This document shows, piece after piece, positions 8,249 to 19,055 of a stretch of DNA of 64,000 bases. The notes under the pieces were generated by a model that saw only the letters and a list, made by a program, of their open reading frames with translations, was not told the origin of the DNA and made no database searches. Within the stretch, counting starts at the first letter, position 1. Each line of letters starts with the position of its first letter. Made by a program: the position numbers and the translations under genes. Source of the DNA: Acidithiobacillus sp. YTS05 (GTDB lineage Bacteria; Pseudomonadota; Gammaproteobacteria; Acidithiobacillales; Acidithiobacillaceae); contig NZ_CP094359.1 in NCBI RefSeq assembly GCF_024396695.1, forward strand, positions 2,263,501-2,327,500, in the 5' to 3' direction.

Positions 8249-9307
8249 TCAAGCGACGTTGGCGAGGCTCTCTTTGTTCTGTGCCCGGCGCAGCGCATCG
8301 TCACGGCTGATCTTGTGCGCGCGGACCAGGGCAAGCAAACACTGATCAAGGGTCTGCATCCCCTGATTCTGACCTGTCTGGATGACGGAATACATCTGCG
8401 CCACCTTGTTTTCCCGAATCAGATTGCGGATCGCCGGGTTGGCAATCATGATCTCGTGCGCCGCCACCCGCCCACGATGGTCTGCGGTCGGGATGAGGGT
8501 TTGCGCGATCACCGCGCGCAGGGACTCCGAGAGCATGGCTCGCACCATATCCTTCTCCCCGCCAGGGAAGGAATCGATGATACGGTCGATGGTCTTTGGA
8601 GCAGAGCTGGTGTGCAGGGTACCGAATACGACATGCCCGGTCTCGGCTGCGGTCAGCGCCAAACGCATGGTTTCGAGGTCGCGCAACTCACCCACCAGAA
8701 TCACATCTGGATCCTCACGCAGGGCAGAGCGCAAGGCGTTTTCAAAGGATTTTGTGTTAGGCCCGACCTCACGCTGGTTGATCAGACACTTGTTGGGGGT
8801 ATGCAGAAACTCGATCGGATCTTCGATGGTAATGATATGATCCTGACGATGATTATTGATGTGGTTCACCATGGCCGCCAGGGTAGTCGACTTACCCGAT
8901 CCCGTCGGGCCGGTCACCAGCACCAGTCCCCGCGGCACGTCGATGATCTCTTTGAATACCGTCGGCGCATTCAGCTCTTCCAGACTGAGGACCTTGGCGG
9001 GAATAGTACGAAACGCCGCGGCGGGGCCGCGATCCTGCTGAAAGGCGTTGATACGAAAGCGTGCCACCTGCGGGACGTCGATGGCGAAGTCGATTTCCAG
9101 ATTCTCTTCATACCATTTCCGCTGCGCGTCGTTCATGATGTCGTAGATCATGGCATGCACGATCTCTTTGCTAAGAGGTGGCACGTTGACGGGTTTGATC
9201 TCGCCATTGATGCGCACCATGGGGGGCAGACCAGCGGAAACGTGGATATCGGACGCGTTGTTTTTTACCGCAAAACCGAGCAGATCGGTCACATCCATTT
9301 GGCTCAT
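8249..9307 (-). CDS. pilT: Type IV pilus retraction ATPase PilT
   Basis: A 352-residue twitching-motility ATPase. It carries Walker A GPTGSGKSTT, the Asp box IITIEDPIEF, Walker B DVILVGELRDLET, and the His box ETGHVVFGTLHTSSA followed by the AIRNLIRE block typical of PilT. The start ATGAGCCAAATGGAT is chosen because AAGGAAG lies just upstream and the PilT N-terminus MDVTDLLGFAVKNNASDIH follows. It is divergent from yggS, with an 80-base shared promoter region. Confidence 0.95.
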   Translation of the reverse strand: MSQMDVTDLLGFAVKNNASDIHVSAGLPPMVRINGEIKPVNVPPLSKEIVHAMIYDIMNDAQRKWYEENLEIDFAIDVPQVARFRINAFQQDRGPAAAFRTIPAKVLSLEELNAPTVFKEIIDVPRGLVLVTGPTGSGKSTTLAAMVNHINNHRQDHIITIEDPIEFLHTPNKCLINQREVGPNTKSFENALRSALREDPDVILVGELRDLETMRLALTAAETGHVVFGTLHTSSAPKTIDRIIDSFPGGEKDMVRAMLSESLRAVIAQTLIPTADHRGRVAAHEIMIANPAIRNLIRENKVAQMYSVIQTGQNQGMQTLDQCLLALVRAHKISRDDALRRAQNKESLANVA

Positions 9308-9386
9308 CTGCGACTTCCTTGTTTGGGCAACCAGCGATAGGCCATTACTATAGGCGATCTTCCAGATTCCGCCCAAAGAGAGTTGA

Positions 9387-10049
9387 ATGGACCTTTCGCA
9401 ACGCCTGCAGCAGATACAAGAAGAACTTCGCAGCCATGCGCCCTGCCGTCTCCTGGCGGTCAGCAAAACGGTGCCAGCTGAGCGTATGCGCGCCGCCTAC
9501 GCACTGGGCCTGCGCCATTTTGGGGAGAATTATCTGCAGGAGGCCCTGGGCAAGATGGCGACCCTGGCGGATCTGGAAATCTGCTGGCACTTCATTGGCC
9601 GCATCCAGCGCAACAAAACCGGCGAGATCGCTCGCCACTTTGACTGGGTGGAGAGTGTCGATCGCAGCCTTCTCGTCGAGCGTCTGGATCGCGAGCGGGC
9701 TGGACTCCCACCTCTGCAGGTCTTGATCGAGGTTGCCATCAGCGGCGAGGAGAGTAAAGGCGGTTGTGCGATAGAAGGCATTTTTTCCTTGGCGGAACAG
9801 ATTGTCGCCAGCGCCAATCTGCGGTTCCGCGGCCTGATGGCTCTGGCACATCCCGATCCTCATGTGGCTGCCCGGAATTTTGCGCAGCTAAGTGAATCTT
9901 ATGAACAATTGCAGAGACATTTTCCCGCAGAGCAGATCGACACTCTTTCCATGGGCACCTCAGGCGACTATCCTGAAGCTTTGGCCCACGGGGCCACGGA
10001 AATTCGACTGGGGACCGTGCTGTTTGGCAGTCGTCCCAAGGAGCAATGA
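9387..10049 (+). CDS. yggS: YggS/PROSC-family PLP homeostasis protein
   Basis: A 220-residue pyridoxal-phosphate-binding protein with the alanine-racemase-type barrel but no racemase activity in studied homologues; it buffers PLP and affects amino-acid pools. The PLP lysine lies in RLLAVSKTVPAERM (K27), and the family blocks HFGENYLQEA, WHFIGRIQRNK and LSMGTSGDYPEALAHGATEIRLGTVLFG are intact. The order pilT - yggS - proC - yggT is common in proteobacteria. Confidence 0.95.
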   Translation: MDLSQRLQQIQEELRSHAPCRLLAVSKTVPAERMRAAYALGLRHFGENYLQEALGKMATLADLEICWHFIGRIQRNKTGEIARHFDWVESVDRSLLVERLDRERAGLPPLQVLIEVAISGEESKGGCAIEGIFSLAEQIVASANLRFRGLMALAHPDPHVAARNFAQLSESYEQLQRHFPAEQIDTLSMGTSGDYPEALAHGATEIRLGTVLFGSRPKEQ

Positions 10050-10871
10050 TTGCAGCAGCAGATTATCTTTCTCGGAGCGGGCAACATGGCCCGCGCTCTC
10101 ATCGCCGGCCTCTGCAACCATGGTTTTCCCGCGCAGCAGATCCAGGTCCACGCCCCCCATCCGCAGCGCCGCGACGCCTTGGCTGCGGAGTTCGGGGTAC
10201 AGAGCTTAGCTGCCGAGCCATGCCCCCTGCCGCCAGAAGCCATAGTCGTATACGCCGCCAAGCCCAAACAGATGCGGGCAATACTTACGGCCTGGGCGCA
10301 CGAACTGCGCGCTGCCAGAGTCTTGTTGATCTCGGTTGCTGCCGGCGTTCGCCTCAGTTCGTTACAGGCGCTGGTACCCGAAGTGGACGTCGTCCGGGTC
10401 ATGCCCAATACCCCCACGCAGATTGGCGCTGGCGCAAGCACTCTTTATGCGCCAGCAGAGCTCGACACCGCGCGTCGCCAACAGGCGGAAAAATTGGTGC
10501 AGAGCACGGGATTGGCAGAGTGGTTGCCAGATGAAGAGAGTATGGACATGGCCACCGCCCTCGCCGGGAGTGGTCCCGCCTATGTGTTTCTCTTTCTGGA
10601 AGCGCTGGAGGATGCCGCCGTGGCTGGCGGACTGTATCGTGATCAGGCCCGCCGCCTGGCCATTGCCACCCTGCGCGGGGCGGCGGAACTCGCGCAGCAG
10701 AGCGATCTGGCACCGGCCTTGCTCCGCCACCAGGTCACCAGTCCCGGGGGGACGACGGCGGCGGGGCTCAGCGCCTGGGAGGAAGGCCTGCGGCCTCTCG
10801 CCAAACGTGCCCTGGATGCTGCCAGTCGGCGTAGTCAGGAGCTCGCCGCACTCCTGGCAGAAGAGCTCTGA
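10050..10871 (+). CDS. proC: Pyrroline-5-carboxylate reductase
   Basis: ProC reduces pyrroline-5-carboxylate to proline with NAD(P)H. The 273-residue protein begins with the Rossmann stretch IIFLGAGNMARALIAGL and ends with the family signature QVTSPGGTTAAGLSAWEE. The start is TTG at 10050, directly after the yggS stop; the first in-frame ATG (10086) would cut off the nucleotide-binding motif and is unlikely. Translation is probably coupled to yggS. Confidence 0.95.
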   Translation: MQQQIIFLGAGNMARALIAGLCNHGFPAQQIQVHAPHPQRRDALAAEFGVQSLAAEPCPLPPEAIVVYAAKPKQMRAILTAWAHELRAARVLLISVAAGVRLSSLQALVPEVDVVRVMPNTPTQIGAGASTLYAPAELDTARRQQAEKLVQSTGLAEWLPDEESMDMATALAGSGPAYVFLFLEALEDAAVAGGLYRDQARRLAIATLRGAAELAQQSDLAPALLRHQVTSPGGTTAAGLSAWEEGLRPLAKRALDAASRRSQELAALLAEEL

Positions 10872-10873
10872 AG

Positions 10874-11143
10874 ATGCTGCTCTTCGATCTCTATCGCCTG
10901 CTGGATTTTGCCCTGACCTTGTTGCTCTTGGCCATTTTTATCCGCGCCATCCTCTCTTGGGTGCAACCCAATCCTTACAATCCAGTCGTGCGTTTTCTCG
11001 ACCGCGTGACCGATCCCATCCTGCGCCCACTGCAGCAGCATCTACCGCCTCTGGGCGGCATCGATCTCAGCCCGCTGGTGGCCATGCTGCTCATCGAAGC
11101 GGCCAAGATGCTTCTGCATCGCCTGTTTTTTGGTGGTTTCTAA
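10874..11143 (+). CDS. yggT: YggT family membrane protein
   Basis: An 89-residue protein consisting of one YggT unit: hydrophobic segment LLDFALTLLLLAIFIRAILSW, the conserved VQPNPYNPVVRFLDRVTDPILRPLQ, and a second hydrophobic segment that includes SPLVAMLLIEAA. The family is inner-membrane; osmotic or division-linked roles have been proposed elsewhere. Many homologues carry two units, so this is a half-length form. It starts 2 bases after proC. Confidence 0.9.
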   Translation: MLLFDLYRLLDFALTLLLLAIFIRAILSWVQPNPYNPVVRFLDRVTDPILRPLQQHLPPLGGIDLSPLVAMLLIEAAKMLLHRLFFGGF

Positions 11144-11180
11144 TATCCTCTTTCCGGTTTGACCTTTTTGGACCAAGATC

Positions 11181-12116
11181 ATGACACACCCTTCCCTGGA
11201 AGAAATTCTCGAAATCTTTTCCCTCCCCTTCAACGATCTCCTGTTTCGCGCCCAACAGGTGCATCGAGCGCACTTTGCGCCGAATGCCGTGCAATGTTCC
11301 ACGCTTCTGTCGATCAAGACCGGGGCCTGCCCAGAGGACTGCGGCTACTGCGCGCAAAGCGTGCATCATGAGGCCAAACTGCCGGTCACCCCGCTGCTGC
11401 CTCTGGCAGACGTGCTCGAAGCCGCACAAGCCGCCAAGGACGCGGGGGCGCAGCGTTTCTGCATGGGCGCGGCCTGGCGCAGCCCGCATGAACGGGACCT
11501 GGAGAAAGTGGCAGAGATGGTGCGGGCAGTAAAAGAACTCGGCCTCGAAACCTGTGTCACCCTGGGGATGCTCAAACCCGGGCAGGCGGAGCGCCTGCAG
11601 GCGGCGGGTCTGGACTACTACAATCATAATCTCGATACCTCGCCCGAGTTCTATGGGGAGGTGATTCACACCCGCAGTTACGACGAGCGGCTGGAGACTC
11701 TGGCGGCGGTACGTAACGCCGGGATCAAGGTCTGCAGCGGCGGCATCCTGGGTATGGGAGAAAGTCGGCGTGACCGTGCCCGCCTGCTGCAAAGCCTGGC
11801 CGCCCTGGAGCCAGCACCGGAAAGCATTCCTATCAACGCCCTGGTGCCTATTGCCGGTACCCCCCTCGCCGAGGCGGAACCCATCGACGAGATCGAATTC
11901 GTGCGCACCATTGCCGTGGCGCGCATTCTCTTTCCCAATAGTTACGTGCGCTTGGCCGCCGGTCGGGAAAAGATGAGCGACAGCCTGCAGGCGCTAGCTT
12001 TCCTTGCCGGCGCCAACAGCATTTTCCTGGGAGATCGTCTGCTGACTACCAACAACGCCAGCAGCGATCACGACGCCAGCCTCTTCGCCAAGCTCGGACT
12101 GTGCGCCGCCGGTTAA
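11181..12116 (+). CDS. bioB: Biotin synthase
   Basis: A radical SAM enzyme that inserts sulfur into dethiobiotin, the last step of biotin synthesis. The 4Fe-4S motif is seen in [15 protein letters not shown] (CxxxCxxC), and further conserved blocks are [32 protein letters not shown] and the [10 protein letters not shown] region; the auxiliary cluster cysteines and arginine are in family positions. At 311 residues it is slightly shorter than E. coli BioB. It is separated by 17 kb from the bioF-H-C-D operon in the same window. Confidence 0.97.
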   Translation: MTHPSLEEILEIFSLPFNDLLFRAQQVHRAHFAPNAVQCSTLLSIKTGACPEDCGYCAQSVHHEAKLPVTPLLPLADVLEAAQAAKDAGAQRFCMGAAWRSPHERDLEKVAEMVRAVKELGLETCVTLGMLKPGQAERLQAAGLDYYNHNLDTSPEFYGEVIHTRSYDERLETLAAVRNAGIKVCSGGILGMGESRRDRARLLQSLAALEPAPESIPINALVPIAGTPLAEAEPIDEIEFVRTIAVARILFPNSYVRLAAGREKMSDSLQALAFLAGANSIFLGDRLLTTNNASSDHDASLFAKLGLCAAG

Positions 12117-12132
12117 GCAGCGGCGTCCTGTC

Positions 12133-12678
12133 TTAGCCGTGGTCGCCAAAGGAGAGGGGGAAGGAGTAGGTAACTAGAGCTTCGTTCTCGCCAGGATCCT
12201 GATTGACGATGTAGGCATTGGAAATGTGCGCGATCTTCACCCCGAGGCGCCCGCCATTGGCAAACTGATAGGCGAGACCCAATTCCAGGCGAAACTCGAA
12301 GATGCTGCCCAATTGCTTGCCATTGCCGGCGTCATAACCACCAAAGCCAAGAACGGGGGTCAAGACCCAACGATCCCAGGCGATGTCGGAATAAAAACCG
12401 GTATAGCCCATGAAGCCACCCCGGGTATTGGCCATCAGCCCCCATGCCGCACCGATACCGAATAGCTTGGATGCCGACTGATACTCTACGTTGATCTCCG
12501 GCACGCGCGGATTCGGCCCAGAAATGGGGTGAATCCCCACCCCGTTGAACACCCCCACGCCGGCACTCAGATACGCCGGCCCGCCCTGGATCACATGCAA
12601 GCCCTCGGCGCTGGCAAAAGGTGCAAAAGCCAGCATAGCGGCACCTGCAAATAACATCTTCGGGGAAGAAATTCGCAT
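12133..12678 (-). CDS. PagL-like lipid A 3-O-deacylase (outer membrane)
   Basis: A 181-residue protein with a Sec signal peptide (MLFAGAAMLAFAPFASA) and an amphipathic beta-strand pattern ending in YSFPLSFGDHG. The C-terminal motif HISNAYIVNQDPGENE matches the PagL active site: His151 and Ser153, with an acidic residue at 164-166. PagL enzymes remove the 3-O acyl chain of lipid A in the outer membrane and dampen envelope stress or immune recognition. It converges on bioB and is divergent from hlyD. The family assignment rests on the motif, length and signal peptide. Confidence 0.78.
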   Translation of the reverse strand: MRISSPKMLFAGAAMLAFAPFASAEGLHVIQGGPAYLSAGVGVFNGVGIHPISGPNPRVPEINVEYQSASKLFGIGAAWGLMANTRGGFMGYTGFYSDIAWDRWVLTPVLGFGGYDAGNGKQLGSIFEFRLELGLAYQFANGGRLGVKIAHISNAYIVNQDPGENEALVTYSFPLSFGDHG

Positions 12679-12742
12679 CCTCTACTCCTTAGTCTCTGTT
12701 CAAAAATCACTTGCCCGTAGGCGCGCCATGCGCTACCTTATC

Positions 12743-12754
12743 GACCGAACGGTC
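12743..12754. promoter_or_regulatory. Candidate TetR-type operator between pagL-like and hlyD-like genes
   Basis: A perfect inverted repeat, GACCG-AA-CGGTC, sits between the divergent pagL-like (start 12678) and HlyD-like (start 12858) genes. Together with its flank it reads CGGTCAGT, the same 8-base half-site found in the inverted repeat directly upstream of the tetR gene at 16189. This suggests a shared regulator. Confidence 0.5.
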
Positions 12755-12857
12755 AGTATGTCTTGTGTTACGAATTCCGTCAAAGATTCTAGCGCTGGAC
12801 AGGCACCAAGACGGACAGAAGTGCCCTACGTATTGCTGCGGGAGAAGGGAAATCGCC

Positions 12858-13871
12858 ATGCGATGGATCAAACGGTTTGCGGTACTCATCATTGTGGTGC
12901 TGGTTGCCTTCGGCGCCTACGCCTATTTTCAGATCTCCGACTACTATCCAAGTACCGATGATGCCTACGTGCACGCCCATGTCGTCAACATCGCTCCGCG
13001 GGTAACTGGTCATATCGTCGCGCTCTACGTGCGCGACAACCAGACTGTCCAACGGGGGCAGCCGCTGCTCAAGATCGATCCACGGGCATATGAGTATAAA
13101 TTAGAACAGGCCGAGGCTGAACTCGCCCAGGCAGAGCGGCAACGCGCCAGCATTGCTGCCAAAATCGATTCGGCACAGGCACAAGTCCAGGCCAACCAGA
13201 TCAATTATGCCAACGCCGCACGCAATGCCGACCGCGCCAAGGCGCTGGCCGCCAAACAGTATCTGTCTGCGCAAGCAGCAGACGACGCGCAGACCAAAGC
13301 GGCTGAGTTGCAAGCGCAGTTGCAGGCCAATCACGCATCCCTTGCTGGAGCCGTGTCGGAAAAATCGCTGAACAAAGCGCGGATTGCCGCAGCCGAGGCA
13401 GCAGTGCGCATGGCCAAGCTGGATCTCTCCGAGACCACGATTTACGCACCGATTACCGGTGTGGTCAGCAAGGTAGATAAAATTCATATAGGAGATGTCG
13501 TTTCCGTCAACCAGGATCTCTTTCCCCTGATTGGCAACCAAGCCTACTGGATCGAGGCAAATTACAAAGAGACCGATCTCGACCGCGTCCATCCGGGACT
13601 CGCAGCGACCATCAATATCGACATGTACCCCAACCACACCTTCAAAGGCAAGGTAGTGAGCATCAGCGGTGGTGCCGGCAATGCCTTCTCCCTGCTGCCT
13701 CCGGAAAATGCGACCGGTAACTGGGTGAAGGTCACGCAACGCGTGCCGGTACGTATCGACGTGCTCAATCCCGATCCGAAGCTGCCCCTGCACATCGGTA
13801 CGAGCGCAACCGTCACCGTAACCACCAAACATGTCCCCGGCTGGGTTACCTTTCTACAACCATACTTCTGA
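12858..13871 (+). CDS. HlyD/EmrA-family membrane fusion protein
   Basis: A 337-residue periplasmic adaptor. It has an N-terminal membrane anchor (FAVLIIVVLVAFGAYAYF), then STDDAYVHAHVVNIAPRVTGHI (first half of the lipoyl-like domain), a long Ala/Gln-rich coiled-coil hairpin (about residues 85-185), the second lipoyl half TTIYAPITGVVSKV, and a beta-barrel. DDAYVxAH and the C-terminal VPVRID with TSATVTVT resemble EmrA-type adaptors of DHA2 drug exporters. No inner-membrane pump or outer-membrane channel gene is adjacent, so it is an orphan here. The start is chosen for the basic MRWIKR before the helix. Possibly controlled by the nearby TetR. Confidence 0.85.
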   Translation: MRWIKRFAVLIIVVLVAFGAYAYFQISDYYPSTDDAYVHAHVVNIAPRVTGHIVALYVRDNQTVQRGQPLLKIDPRAYEYKLEQAEAELAQAERQRASIAAKIDSAQAQVQANQINYANAARNADRAKALAAKQYLSAQAADDAQTKAAELQAQLQANHASLAGAVSEKSLNKARIAAAEAAVRMAKLDLSETTIYAPITGVVSKVDKIHIGDVVSVNQDLFPLIGNQAYWIEANYKETDLDRVHPGLAATINIDMYPNHTFKGKVVSISGGAGNAFSLLPPENATGNWVKVTQRVPVRIDVLNPDPKLPLHIGTSATVTVTTKHVPGWVTFLQPYF

Positions 13872-13969
13872 TTTTGTTTTAGGCAGGCCCGATGCGCTTG
13901 CCTTCGATTTCTACCCCAATCGTAGGCGGCGCCTGCGTTCCTTGCGACACCTCCGTTTTGCGTGTCTCT

Positions 13970-16189
<2,220 letters not shown>

Positions 16190-16211
16190 TCTGGTAACCC
16201 ACACAACCGAT

Positions 16212-16229
16212 ACTGACTCGTCGGTCAGT
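16212..16229. promoter_or_regulatory. Inverted-repeat operator of the tetR gene
   Basis: ACTGAC-TCGTCG-GTCAGT is a perfect 6+6 inverted repeat lying 23-40 bases upstream of the tetR start. Position and symmetry are typical of TetR autoregulatory sites, and its CGGTCAGT half matches the site at 12750-12757 upstream of the HlyD-like gene. Confidence 0.6.
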
Positions 16230-16320
16230 CTAGCACTGGAGCGCCTCCCAACACCATCCACGCGATGCAGTCGGCTTTGCCATTTGCTATTCTTAGCGCC
16301 AATCCTCTGCATGGTGCCCA

Positions 16321-17256
16321 ATGTTCCACCAACATAACAGCCACAGCGACTTTTCTTTCACCCTGCTTTTGCAGGCATTGCATGGCGTCACCCTCTGGCG
16401 TCCCAATGTCGTCTACGGCGGATGCATCCTCGCCGGGGCTATCCTTTGGGAGGGCCTAGCCAGCTGGGGACAGGACGCAGCGGGCGCAGTGCTGGGCGCG
16501 GCTCTCTTCGTCCTGGCTGTATTGATTGGCTACCTGGCCGCCGGACGTCTGCTGGTCTACGACGCCCGCGGCGAGCGCAGCCCAGGTATCTGGCGCAGTA
16601 TCGCGTTCGCATTGCGGGCCTGGCCGCGCCTTCTCTTACTGGTGGTAATGGAGGGACTGCTGCTGCTGGGAATCGGTGTCGTCGAAATGCTGGCCTTTGG
16701 TCTGACGCGCATTCCTGCGTTTGGTCCCTATCTCGTTGTACCGCTCTTTCCTTTGGCAGTCATTTTCAATGCCGCATTGCTCATCCTCGCGATTATTGTC
16801 TTCAATTTGTCGGGCCCCGCCCTCTGGCATGGCGAGGGAGTGGCAAAAGCCTTGCGACATACCATTACCATCGCTCGGAAACGGCCTGGTTCCGTGTTAC
16901 TGATGATGCTTTTGCTCGGAGTATTGAGCAGCGCTGTGGCGGTAGTCATCATTCTGCTTCTTTACGGCGGCTATGCCCTGACGCTGGCGGCGGCAACGCC
17001 ATTTCTGGCGAATGCGCTGTACGACCATGGTGGCGGCGAGGCGCTCTTGCTCGATTGGCTCCCCAATCTGCATGTCGCGGTGCAGCAGTGGCAGCAGAGT
17101 GTCGCCCCCATCGTCCACTGGACCCATAGCGGCCAGCGTCTGTCCTGGTTTGCCGCCGGCATTCTTACCTTTTTGTTGCCCAACGTCGTATTTCTGTTGG
17201 GCATGGCTCACCTCTACCTGGAGGCCCTGGAGCTGGAAGCTCCGGAAGACCTGTAA
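16321..17256 (+). CDS. Hypothetical multi-pass membrane protein
   Basis: A 311-residue protein with about six hydrophobic segments, among them AAGAVLGAALFVLAVLIGYL, LLLLVVMEGLLLLGIGVV, VVPLFPLAVIFNAALLILAI, SVLLMMLLLGVLSSAVAVVI and LSWFAAGILTFLLPNVVFLL. The organisation recalls large uncharacterised glycerophosphoryl-diester or EI24-like membrane families, but no family motif is certain. Starts at ATG 16321 with a weak ribosome site. Function unknown. A zinc-ribbon protein follows 11 bases after it. Confidence 0.75.
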   Translation: MFHQHNSHSDFSFTLLLQALHGVTLWRPNVVYGGCILAGAILWEGLASWGQDAAGAVLGAALFVLAVLIGYLAAGRLLVYDARGERSPGIWRSIAFALRAWPRLLLLVVMEGLLLLGIGVVEMLAFGLTRIPAFGPYLVVPLFPLAVIFNAALLILAIIVFNLSGPALWHGEGVAKALRHTITIARKRPGSVLLMMLLLGVLSSAVAVVIILLLYGGYALTLAAATPFLANALYDHGGGEALLLDWLPNLHVAVQQWQQSVAPIVHWTHSGQRLSWFAAGILTFLLPNVVFLLGMAHLYLEALELEAPEDL

Positions 17257-17267
17257 GGAAGGATCCT

Positions 17268-17555
17268 ATGAAAAAATTAAAACGGCAGTGGGAATTGGAG
17301 AAACAACGTTGCCAGAGCTGCGGCATGCCTCTGTGCTTCGATCCAGAGGGCGGAGGCAGCGAAGCAGACGGCAGCCGCAGCAAGAAGTTCTGTAGCTACT
17401 GCTACGCGTCTGGGGAATTCAAGGAGCCCGATCTGGAGCTGGAGCAGATGCAGCAGCGCGCCCGCAACCTGCTGCGCAAACGCGGTCAGCCCTGGTACAT
17501 CCGTGCGTACATGGCGCATCGGATTGCCACCCTGTCCCGATGGCGCAAGAAATGA
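17268..17555 (+). CDS. Small zinc-ribbon protein
   Basis: A 95-residue protein with CQSCGMPL (residues 15-22) and CSYCYASGEF (about 43-52), a four-cysteine zinc ribbon of the putative zinc-ribbon domain found in many short bacterial proteins. The C-terminal half is helical and basic, ending RWRKK. AAGGAAGGA just upstream supports the start. It ends a short unit with the membrane protein upstream, closed by a strong terminator. Role unknown. Confidence 0.8.
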   Translation: MKKLKRQWELEKQRCQSCGMPLCFDPEGGGSEADGSRSKKFCSYCYASGEFKEPDLELEQMQQRARNLLRKRGQPWYIRAYMAHRIATLSRWRKK

Positions 17556-17563
17556 AGTGGATA

Positions 17564-17600
17564 AAGCAAAAGGGCCGGCATGCAGCAGGCCCTTTTGCTT
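17564..17600. terminator. Bidirectional rho-independent terminator
   Basis: A perfect 13-base stem (AAGCAAAAGGGCC / GGCCCTTTTGCTT) with an 11-base loop separates two convergent genes (stops at 17555 and 17614). The A-rich and T-rich stem arms let it terminate on both strands. Confidence 0.85.
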
Positions 17601-17613
17601 GGCTAGCGCGTAA

Positions 17614-17976
17614 TCAAATACTGTTGCGCGGGCGACGTCCACGACGAGGCTTCAGCTCCTGCATCAAAGCCTCACCGCGCTGATGCAGCGCATTCATCTT
17701 GGCTTCGTCCCCATTCACTCGTTCATAAACTTCTGCCACGGCTGCAAGGATTTGCGTCGCCTCCCAGCCATTGGCCAAACGAGAAATACGATCGACCAGC
17801 ATACGCCGCTGCGCATCACGCTCACGCTTGAGTTTGGGATTTTCCTGCAAGCGGCGCTTCTGCTCCTCGATCTTGTTCATCTGCTCGCGCATGCGAGCTT
17901 CCATCTGCAGTTTTTTGGCTTCCAGATCTGCCAAACGTTCTTCCGCCGTACGCCGATGTCTTTTCTGCTTTTCCAT
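17614..17976 (-). CDS. Small charged coiled-coil protein
   Basis: A 120-residue highly charged protein; residues 1-60 (for example LADLEAKKLQMEARMREQMN) predict a long coiled coil, and the C-terminus is very basic (LKPRRGRRPR). The middle part, RLANGWEATQILAAVAEVYERV, looks like a small helical domain. A nucleic-acid-binding role is possible from charge alone; the family is not recognised. GGGGAG lies 9 bases before the ATG. It shares the bidirectional terminator with the convergent zinc-ribbon gene. Confidence 0.65.
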   Translation of the reverse strand: MEKQKRHRRTAEERLADLEAKKLQMEARMREQMNKIEEQKRRLQENPKLKRERDAQRRMLVDRISRLANGWEATQILAAVAEVYERVNGDEAKMNALHQRGEALMQELKPRRGRRPRNSI

Positions 17977-18035
17977 TTTCCGAGCTCCCCATTACCGAAG
18001 ATTTGGCGTCATCTACGCCAACGCCAGAGATTATG

Positions 18036-19055
18036 TCAGCTCGTTTTACTTTTCGCAAATACGAAAGCGTCAGAAAATATATATTGCGAATCGAGACCGG
18101 ATTGCTCCAGACTTTCGGCCAAGTCGAAGACCATATCCGGATGCCCGCAAAGATAGGCGACAAGGTCTTTCGGCTGGGGAAAATCCGCGCCGATTGCCGT
18201 GGTGATATAACCAGTTCTCCCATTCCAGGAGGCATCTGGACGCGAAACCACGGGATGGAAGTGAAAGTTAGGATGCCTCGCCTGCCATTCCTGTAACAGT
18301 TCCTGATAATAAAATTCTTGGGCATAGCGCACACCCCAGTAAAAATGGATATCGCGGGTATCAGGATTGGCAAAGAGTTGTTCCAGCATTCCCTTGATCG
18401 GCGCAAAGCCCGTTCCCGTTGCCGCCAGGAGTAATGGGCGCTCCGGCCAGTCATCACGGATGAAGAAAGTACCCAGCGGACCTTCAAAGCGCAGGATGTC
18501 TTTTTCCTTCATGGTGGAAAAGACATGCCCGGTGAACTGGCCACCCGGGACATGCTTGATGTGCAGCTCCAGCTGCGCGCCGGGTCCTGGCATATTGGCG
18601 ATGGAAAAGCCTCGTCTACTGCCGTCCTTGAGCAGAATATCGATGTACTGGCCAGGTAAAAAGCGAAATTCCTGGGTGCTGGGCAGCTGTAAAAACAGGG
18701 CTCGTACCTCGGGCGCGAGGTCAACGATACGCGCCACCCGGGAAGGCAGAGTCTTGATTTCGATCCCAGCGGCAGCACCAACCTCGCGCGCCTCAATCGA
18801 TAAATCCGTTAACGGTGTCGCCTGACAAAAGAGGGCAAAACCTGCCTCCATCTCTTCATCCGGCAACATCTTTTCATCGACGTCCCCATAATCGACAGAT
18901 CCCGCCAGAATCTTGCCTTTACAGGTTGCACACGTGCCACTGCGACAGCTATAGGGCAAGGCATAGCCATGACGCAGGGCTGCCTCGAGGATCGTTTCGT
19001 TGGCCTCGATGTCCATTTCATGGCCACTGGGTTCGATGCGTAAACGATAAGTCAT
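18036..19055 (-). CDS. 2Fe-2S ferredoxin - FAD/NAD(P) oxidoreductase
   Basis: A 339-residue electron-transfer flavoprotein. The N-terminal plant-type ferredoxin domain has CRSGTCATCK and a distal cysteine in FCQAT; then come a ferredoxin-reductase FAD domain (RRGFSIAN) and an NAD(P) domain (LLLAATGTGFAPIKGML, VAYLCGHPDMV). This order matches the CDP-6-deoxy-glucoseen reductase-like / class IA oxygenase reductase group. The substrate or partner is not identifiable from context. AGGAG lies before the ATG, which overlaps the rnt stop by 4 bases. Confidence 0.88.
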   Translation of the reverse strand: MTYRLRIEPSGHEMDIEANETILEAALRHGYALPYSCRSGTCATCKGKILAGSVDYGDVDEKMLPDEEMEAGFALFCQATPLTDLSIEAREVGAAAGIEIKTLPSRVARIVDLAPEVRALFLQLPSTQEFRFLPGQYIDILLKDGSRRGFSIANMPGPGAQLELHIKHVPGGQFTGHVFSTMKEKDILRFEGPLGTFFIRDDWPERPLLLAATGTGFAPIKGMLEQLFANPDTRDIHFYWGVRYAQEFYYQELLQEWQARHPNFHFHPVVSRPDASWNGRTGYITTAIGADFPQPKDLVAYLCGHPDMVFDLAESLEQSGLDSQYIFSDAFVFAKSKTS

